From Gonatopus flavifemur (taxonomy: Eukaryota; Arthropoda; Insecta; Hymenoptera; Dryinidae), in assembly GCA_018340375.1 (NCBI GenBank), contig JAFFJZ010000012.1:3596001-3660000 (forward strand): a stretch of 64,000 nucleotides of DNA. Reading direction: 5' to 3'. Below are positions 60,101-64,000 of the stretch, piece after piece (the first letter of the stretch is position 1; each line of letters opens with the position of its first letter). Position numbers and translations under genes: made by a program. The notes under the pieces are model-generated. The model was not told where the DNA came from, did not search any database, and worked only from the letters and a program-made list of their open reading frames with translations.

Positions 60101-63100
60101 TTTCGAATACATTTTAATAACTAACTTTTGACCTTCATTTGATGGACTTTTCCCTCGTTTTTTTTTCAGAACTTGACACCTAGAACGCAGAACAATTTCT
60201 CAAAATGAGAAAAATAAACAATTTCTCGAAAATTGAAGGGCTAAATCCACCACCGAAGTGAGAAAAAAGTCCCTGTAAGTTTTACAGTTCACATTTTTAC
60301 AATAAAACCATAAAAATGAGACTTTCCGTATACTTTAATGAAATAAATCCCTTGTGAACTCGAAATCATATTTCTATGCTTATATATGGAATTTTTTCCA
60401 AGTCTTTCTACATTTTGAATTCTATGATTCCTGCGAAAGAAAAAAATAGTCGTTGAATTACTCACTTTTGATTAGCATTGAAGTTATGTTTTGCAAAGCC
60501 TCCATATCTACCCACACAAATTTGTGCCAATCGTCTTTCAATTCAACGATATTTTGACTCTGCCATTTGCCGCATGAGAACTCATAAAAGTCATCGCATG
60601 GATTTATCTTTGCATTCATGGTTTGTTTGTAACGTTCGGCTGTAATAATCAACAGCGAATCAAAACTTCATTGTTCTCATAAATTTAATGTTGTTTCTTG
60701 TGATTCGTTAGAACAGTCTTTTTTCCTCTCTCCACAATAATTCTTCAACTTACAAAGGGTTTTCTCAACAATGAGGTGCAACGGTGAAAATTGGCGCCAA
60801 ACAACTTTTTTTAATGTTGCTGTAGTTTCAATTGTTTATTGAAACGAATTGATAATCGAATAACGAATATTATCAGGCCTGGATCAAGGGACTTCTAGGG
60901 GTGGGGGGGGGGCTATAGCCCCGGTCCGCGTTCACCGGGGGCGGGAACCCATTTGAGGGAGAAAATTAATGTAAAAAGCTCTGAAAGACATTTCTTTCTC
61001 CCGCTTTCTACCTTGAGGGGAGCCTCGAATAGTTTCGTAGCCCCGGGCCTCAACACCCCTTAATGCGGCCCTGCATATTATCTTTCAAATGATATTGTCA
61101 ATTGCAAGGAGTTGATTCAAAAAGATAAACACCGATGATTTATTACATTTTGTGAGTTTGAATTTGCGTTTCGTTCCTATAAACGATTCAAACCCCAGGA
61201 ACATTGATTTTTTATTGATTCTTATACATATTTCGCCGTTGGGACACAGGAAAAATGAATTAGCTGTGAGAAGGACAGCCATTTTTTAGTTGCAAAAACC
61301 AAATTTCCAGCTTTATTAGCGAGAGTTTGGTTAGTGTCGCTAGGGAATTCACTGTCCCCAGGGTGCTAAAATACTTAGTTGCGATAGCTGAAACTTAGCT
61401 GATACGGCTGAAGATTTCTTTCCGTATATGACAAAACGTAACAACTTGTGTATTCAGCAAATGTAATTTGTTCCATTTTGTCATTTCACCGATTTTTTAT
61501 GTGTATTACAACTCACTGTACATACACTCAAAGAATTTTATTTGAAAAATCACTGTGATATTTCAGCGATCAGGGAACAAGTAGAAATTTTTAAAAATAT
61601 TACTGTGCATAGAGAATACCACTTTCGACTGTTTGAAAATTCATTCCCATTTTAAGAGTCTTCTTAACTGGTCCTTCGATTACTGGAATTCCACGGTAAT
61701 TTTTACAACAAAATTCTTTCAGTGTATGTATTAGGTGTACAAATAAGTTTCCGCGGTTTTTTATAAAAAATTAGGAATTTATTGTAAAGGAAAAGTACAT
61801 TACGTTTTATTCAAAGTATTTTCCATCATTTGCCACTACTTTTCCCCATCTTTCTGGCAACATTCGGATACCCCGTCGAAAAAACTCTTCATCTTTTGAC
61901 GCTATCCAAAAATCTACCCAATTTTTGGTGTCTTCATATGATGTGAAGCGCTGCTCAGACAGACCATGTGCCATCGACCGGAACAGGTGATAATCAGAAG
62001 GGGCTAAGTCTGGTGAATACGGCGGGTGGGGTAAAACTTCCCAGTTGAGTGTTTCCAAGTATGTTTTTACCGGCGCCGCAACATGTGGACGAGCATTATC
62101 GTGTACAAGAATAATTTTGTCGTGTCTGGAGTAGTAATGGGCGCGTTTTTCCTTAAGTGCCCGACTCAATCTCATCAATTGTGTTCGGTAGAGAGCTCCA
62201 GTAATGGTTTCGCTTGGTTTCAGCAATTCATAATACACGACACCAAGCTGATCCCACCAAATACACAGCATGAGTTTTTTTCCATGAATATTCGGCTTAG
62301 CTGTCGAAGTTGATGGTTCGCCGGGCTTAACCCATGACTTTCTCTTCTTTGGATTATCGTAGTGAATCCATTTTTCGTCACCAGTGACTATACGATGCAA
62401 AAAACTCTTTTTTTTTATTCCTGGCAAGCAGCATTTCATTCATGCATAATCGGCGTTCAACGTCTCTCGGCTTTAGTTCATATGGAACCCAATTTCCTTG
62501 TTTTTGAATCATTCCTAACGATTTTAAACGATGTGAAATTGCTTGTTGAGTCACTTGTAGAGTAAGTGCAAGTTCTTTTTGCGTTTGGGACGAATCTTCC
62601 TCCAATAGTACTTCTAATTCCATGTCTTCGTACACTTTCGGCCTTCCACTGCGTTCTTTGTCTTTAACGTCAAACTCACCGTTCTTAAACTTTTGAAACC
62701 ATTCCTGACAACTTCTCTCACTTAAAGCAGCTTCACCATATGCTTCTAGAAGCAATCGATGCGCCTCAGCTGCAGATTTTTTCACATTAAAGAAGTAAAT
62801 CAAAAGTTCCCGCAAATGATGCTTATTCGGAATAAAACTTGACATTTTTGCACGAAAAAAATTACGTGATGCTGATACGGAATCACTAGTACTTTAAGGT
62901 TATGGTGTTGCCAGATGACTAAACTTGGGATATTACGTTTTACATCTGACAATTTCTCCATAACCTTCTGGTGGGGCCATCTTTTGACAAACCGCGGAAA
63001 CTTATTTGTACACCTAATATATTCAATATATCATGTTATTGCTACTTTTTTTGATATTTCAGGGATTCGAAAATTTCATGTCTTTTACAGTTGAACAACA

Positions 63101-63261
63101 TGGAAGGTTTATAGTAACATACCATACTTTTTACACGGCTCAGTCTTGCAGATCACTGTATTATCTTTTTGTGTTGGCTTTCCATTCACTTCAAACAAAA
63201 TCAACATCCATGTAACATATTGCAACACATACATGTATTTTATTCCACCCTGTGCATTCAT
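48003..63261 (-). CDS. Neprilysin-like M13 zinc metallopeptidase, 16 exons
   Basis: Sixteen minus-strand exons join in phase into 753 residues: 63261-63123, 60639-60466, 59871-59788, 59587-59376, 59270-59076, 58483-58364, 58114-57973, 57909-57792, 55996-55906, 53027-52851, 52465-52359, 52292-52234, 52061-51963, 51085-50937, 50723-50517, 48191-48003. M13 enzymes cut short peptides. Residues about 9-26 are hydrophobic and read as a signal peptide with almost no cytoplasmic tail, so the product is probably secreted. Family marks: C38/C43, PCDDFYEFSCGKW (60-72), GGWP (151-154), VNAFY substrate-binding motif (528-532), zinc site GHEISH (H563, E564, H567), ENIAD (E647, D651) and the ending FNCP...PMNP...C. 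All residues known to be needed for zinc binding and catalysis are present. Oddities: the FPxGxLQ-type segment normally found between VNAFY and INYG is about 7 residues short, and the stretch before NGRKT is about 15-20 residues longer than usual. The start and the acceptor at 50723 are the least certain points. Secreted neprilysin-like proteins occur in wasp venoms and in many other insect tissues; nothing here shows where this one is used. Confidence 0.88.
48333..49103. mobile_element. hAT-like MITE, CAGTGTTGCCAGAA termini
   Basis: CAGTGTTGCCAGAA and TTCTGGCAACACTG are perfect 14-bp inverted ends; the flanks gtctctct and (one base on) gtctgtct are close to an 8-bp duplication. The interior repeats 'gtgctaga' and 'agtgctaaa'. 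Inside the last intron of the neprilysin-like gene. Confidence 0.65.
49140..50320 (+). repeat. Four degenerate 'cctattatccgat' modules
   Basis: Phrases of the form 'gaccg...atatct...cctattatccgat.g..atgaaa' followed by 'cca..gttc...gat...' and 'tcccatataagttt' recur near 49150, 49707, 50045 and 50220. The pattern suggests repeated units of a decayed element. Short open frames across the units are partly conserved with each other but have no recognisable domain. Confidence 0.55.
49361..49675. repeat. Palindrome-rich tandem dimer, ~185-bp unit
   Basis: Two units starting TACCCAGTAYGGAAAAGCG at 49361 and 49546 contain multiple 'ccagtact' and 'agtactgg' words that pair with one another. The region from 49274 (CCCAATCAGAA) to 49675 (TTCTGATTGGG) may be one fold-back element. 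The long minus-strand open frame here (49279-49803) follows the repeats and is not considered a gene. Confidence 0.65.
50517..50723 (-). CDS. Neprilysin-like exon 15 (ENIAD)
   Basis: Donor AAT|GTGAGT is clear. The acceptor is placed at ATAGAG|TTG because it keeps phase 0. Encodes NGRKTKDENIADTTGI, AAYEAYKNA and DQLFFLAYAN. The residues before NGRKT are unusually many, so a different acceptor is possible. Confidence 0.85.
50937..51085 (-). CDS. Neprilysin-like exon 14
   Basis: Acceptor TGCGTCAG, donor AGA|GTAAGT. Encodes RSFDENGDLKNTWSPESVN and CFVDQYHDKS, the family's GR.fD..G.l..wW...s block. Confidence 0.9.
51963..52061 (-). CDS. Neprilysin-like exon 13 (zinc motif)
   Basis: Acceptor AACCAG, donor CAG|GTGAAT. 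Encodes NNILYDISYRPINYGAVGSI and GHEISHGYDTS, with the zinc ligands and catalytic glutamate. Confidence 0.93.
52234..52292 (-). CDS. Neprilysin-like exon 12
   Basis: 59 nt, acceptor TTTACAG, donor TTCG|GTATGT. Encodes EFSSPHSVNAFYAAQLNVF, with the VNAFY substrate-binding motif. Confidence 0.88.
52359..52465 (-). CDS. Neprilysin-like exon 11
   Basis: Acceptor ATCAAG, donor GGG|GTAAGA. Encodes FKLSPNFFENIIIIKHHEY and a short helix. Corresponds to the family's ...yf.N.l... region. Confidence 0.8.
52851..53027 (-). CDS. Neprilysin-like exon 10
   Basis: Phase 0 at both ends, acceptor TTTCAG, donor GAG|GTAATT. Encodes VKKIVKDVKNAMQDQI, THWLDAKTANQVKTKLDKM and IVGYSELF, the family's W.D..T...a..K...i...igyp block. 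Confidence 0.92.
53381..53669. mobile_element. Fold-back element, CCCTGGTGG termini
   Basis: CCCTGGTGGAAAAATTTCGG and TTTTTCCGCCAGGG with ta/ta flanks. The interior is 'gaattttatt' and 'aaattcaat' words in both orientations. Same terminal type as 31183-31620, with a related word. In intron 9 of the neprilysin-like gene. Confidence 0.8.
53748..54335. mobile_element. CCCAAGCGTGTAT element, copy 2
   Basis: CCCAAGCGTGTATTGCC and ATACACACTTGGG. It aligns along its whole length with 23451-24015 at what looks like 85-90 percent identity by eye. The flanks ac/at are imperfect. In intron 9 of the neprilysin-like gene. Confidence 0.8.
54461..54582. mobile_element. Short fold-back MITE, CCCTGGT termini
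   Basis: CCCTGGTGAAAATGAAGCGG and the right end TTTTTCACCAAGG with ac/ac flanks. The interior words 'gaagcgg' and 'aacgga' are inverted in the right half (cgcttcatctgtttc). The second half ends with one substitution relative to ACCAGGG. Confidence 0.7.
54720..55031. mobile_element. MITE, CACGGAGAAAAATGC family
   Basis: TA, then TACGGAGAAAAATGCCGC; CTTTTCCTCCGTA, then TA. It is the best preserved copy of the family also seen at 16269 and 63649; shared inner phrases include 'cgaaaatat' and 'atgggtaggattgaaattt'. Confidence 0.7.
55906..55996 (-). CDS. Neprilysin-like exon 9
   Basis: Acceptor TTTCTCAG, donor ATG|GTGAGA. Encodes WGECMSDPFLNKMLGYMYVE, matching W..C......lg.ly.....; two larger element-filled introns flank it. 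Confidence 0.9.
56410..57408. mobile_element. piggyBac-type fold-back element
   Basis: TTAA, then CCCATTAAGTCCCAAAATG; CATTTTGGGACTTAATGGG, then TTGA. The arms of about 150 bp are inverted copies. The CCC...GGG ends and the TTAA target (one copy mutated) suit a piggyBac-derived non-autonomous element. The middle repeats 'gaattttt...' and 'aaaacgatgg' words without a transposase. In intron 8 of the neprilysin-like gene. Confidence 0.75.
57792..57909 (-). CDS. Neprilysin-like exon 8
   Basis: Acceptor CTTATCAG, donor CGATT|GTAAGT. Encodes NHLQQLMIEYLLRF and MRELSYEISRSVN, the helix before the conserved R.W.C motif. Confidence 0.85.
57973..58114 (-). CDS. Neprilysin-like exon 7
   Basis: Acceptor TTTACAG, donor ATAG|GTAAAC. 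Encodes LIWIKIISDRFKEV to LRIIQETPQRVI, equivalent to the family's L..ll..tp.r...n.l block. Confidence 0.85.
58364..58483 (-). CDS. Neprilysin-like exon 6
   Basis: 120 nt in phase 0, acceptor GAGCTAG, donor AAG|GTTAGA. Encodes ASLSHQ...YASMTINEFQKWFDKISR, the family's y..mt..elq....  helix. Confidence 0.85.
59076..59270 (-). CDS. Neprilysin-like exon 5
   Basis: Acceptor TTGCAG, donor AAG|GTAGGA. Encodes a helical region ending DIDDVLEFRMKIVK, the usual vl.fE..la block. The family's preceding GLPDRDYY-type motif is replaced by LRATFWAFGNANTP, which is unusual. Confidence 0.85.
59376..59587 (-). CDS. Neprilysin-like exon 4
   Basis: Acceptor TTTCATAG, donor ACT|GTGAGC. Contains GIEPLVKMVEANGGWP and RDAFFHLGVMPNKNST, matching the family's GGWP and D.LF.fgv.pd.kn regions. 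Confidence 0.9.
59788..59871 (-). CDS. Neprilysin-like exon 3
   Basis: 84 nt, acceptor CTCTTAG, donor CAAG|GTAAGG. Encodes IEEPIKPTD...LCKTYYKECIDQ with the two conserved cysteines. Confidence 0.85.
60466..60639 (-). CDS. Neprilysin-like exon 2
   Basis: Acceptor TTACAG, donor AAAA|GTGAGT. Carries the M13 N-terminal signature PCDDFYEFSCGKW and W.KF...DM..LQ. Joins exon 1 as KKY-A-ERYKQT. Confidence 0.9.
60874..61073. mobile_element. GC-rich hAT-type MITE
   Basis: CAGGCCTGGATCAAGGG and CCTTAATGCGGCCCTG are imperfect inverted ends with 8-bp flanks aatattat/catattat (7 of 8). A G10 run at 60903-60912 and 'gccccgg' words make it the most GC-rich stretch in the window. In intron 1 of the neprilysin-like gene. 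Confidence 0.7.
61731..63017 (-). mobile_element. Recently inserted mariner (TTAGGTGTACAA ends)
   Basis: TA, then TTAGGTGTACAAATAAGTTT; AAACTTATTTGTACACCTAA, then TA. The inverted repeats are identical for about 29 bp and the length is 1,287 bp. Identical ends and an almost open transposase imply a young insertion. It lies antisense-neutral (same strand) in intron 1 of the neprilysin-like gene. An older relative is at 33279-34380. Confidence 0.9.
61807..62845 (-). pseudogene. Mariner transposase with one frameshift
   Basis: From MSSFIPNKHHLRELL (62845) through the helix-turn-helix QVTQQAISHRLKSLG and NWVPYELKPRDVERR, then after a frame change FLHRIVTGDEKW, LVHDNARPHV and SPDLAPSDYHLF, ending WGKVVANDGKYFE. 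All three catalytic aspartates are present. The only break is a one-base indel within an A run (plus-strand T run at about 62407-62415) between LLAR and KSFLHRI. Total length is about 345 residues, as usual for the family. Confidence 0.88.
63123..63261 (-). CDS. Neprilysin-like exon 1 (signal peptide)
   Basis: Start ATG in the context GACAATGA, preceded by a possible acceptor TTTAATAG near 63285. An ATG 39 bases further upstream in the same frame is an alternative. 46 codons plus one base: hydrophobic YVLQYVTWMLILF, then the first conserved cysteines ICKTEPC. Donor TATG|GTATGT. Confidence 0.7.
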
Positions 63262-63648
63262 TGTCCAATTTATCTGATCTAATACTATTAAAAAATACAA
63301 AATCTATCGACCAAGTGTACGCAGAATTCTTAGAAATTTGGAATTTTCAAACAGTAGATTGAACTATCTCCATCATAGAGATGGAATTCAATCATGATTC
63401 ATGTTCATTTTTCATTCCTTTTATATTTTTTCTACACACATGTATCAAAGGTGTATGAAAGATATTTTTTCGATTGAGCACTCACGATTTGACTTTGAAC
63501 AAATTGAAAGTCAATCTCCTATACATATATTGTGCTATTTCAAACCATGTTGAAAAGTATGCAAGATGCAGCAGATATTATAATTTATATAAATTCAGAT
63601 TGAGGATGAGAAATGAAATGTTGTATCTCCTCTATTTCGAGCCATACA

Positions 63649-64000
63649 CACGGAGAAAAATGCAGCTCGAAAGGATAGTAATCTTTAATAGAAAATTGGA
63701 GAATATTTCTTAAAATTGGAGAATATTTCTTAAAATCTGAGAATATTTCTTAAAATCTAAGAATTTTTCTTAAGTTCGTAATAAACATAAAACGGTTCAG
63801 ATTTCTCTTGAATATTGCTCGAAAAATAATGAAAAATTATCAATACTTAACAAATCATAAAAACAAATATGAAGTTTCCAGAAGTTGCGCATGAAATTTT
63901 ACAAAGTATATAACAAAATTTTGGAATCTTATTTTCAAATTACAGAATTTTGTTATTCACTTTGTAAAATTTCATTCGCGACTTTTGGAAACTTCATATT
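63649..64000. mobile_element. Left end of a CACGGAGAAAAATGCAGC element
   Basis: CACGGAGAAAAATGCAGCTC at 63649, followed by three copies of a 27-bp 'gagaatatttcttaaaatc' phrase. The right end is outside the window. Same family as 16269 and 54720. Confidence 0.5.

Overview
The window is eukaryotic nuclear DNA, almost certainly from an insect. It is AT-rich, its genes are split by GT-AG introns, and it carries three degraded or nearly intact mariner transposons of types common in insects plus a deleted hAT element. A parasitoid wasp is a reasonable guess from the secreted neprilysin-like gene and the mariner types, but the sequence does not settle the order. Nothing bacterial is present: no operons, rRNA, CRISPR array or clear tRNA gene.

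Two host genes can be supported. On the + strand, a large first coding exon (19845-21386) and a second exon (30515-30668) join in phase to give an acidic, disordered N-terminus followed by a Ras-association-like fold that resembles the start of PHLPP-type phosphatases; the later exons are not visible here. On the - strand, 16 exons between 63261 and 48003 join in phase into a complete 753-residue M13 (neprilysin-like) zinc metallopeptidase. It has a signal-peptide-like N-terminus, an intact HEISH zinc motif, ENIAD, VNAFY and the usual C-terminal CP...C ending.

Most of the remainder is mobile-element DNA. Positions 1-19.8 kb hold fold-back elements with no recognisable gene. The 9.1 kb PHLPP-like intron (21.4-30.5 kb) contains a mariner that was hit by at least four later insertions. 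Positions 30.7-47.8 kb hold nested inverted-repeat elements, a broken mariner, an internally deleted hAT with a piggyBac-type MITE inside it, a 244-bp tandem repeat and a mariner with one nonsense codon. Positions 48-64 kb are the neprilysin gene, with its larger introns filled by similar elements and a nearly intact mariner in intron 1.

The most unusual signal is a set of fold-back elements that share little more than their extreme ends (CCCTGGT, CCCTGCT, CCCTAGT, CCCAAG, CCCAGA, or CACGG/CACTG) and are usually flanked by a 2-bp direct repeat of almost any sequence. Their interiors are entirely different low-complexity word repeats that seem to grow from the subterminal sequence. Three of them interrupt the same mariner transposase, and removing each element plus one 2-bp copy restores the conserved reading frame. 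That is direct evidence from the sequence that they transpose with a 2-bp target duplication. No transposase that could move them is recognisable in the window.
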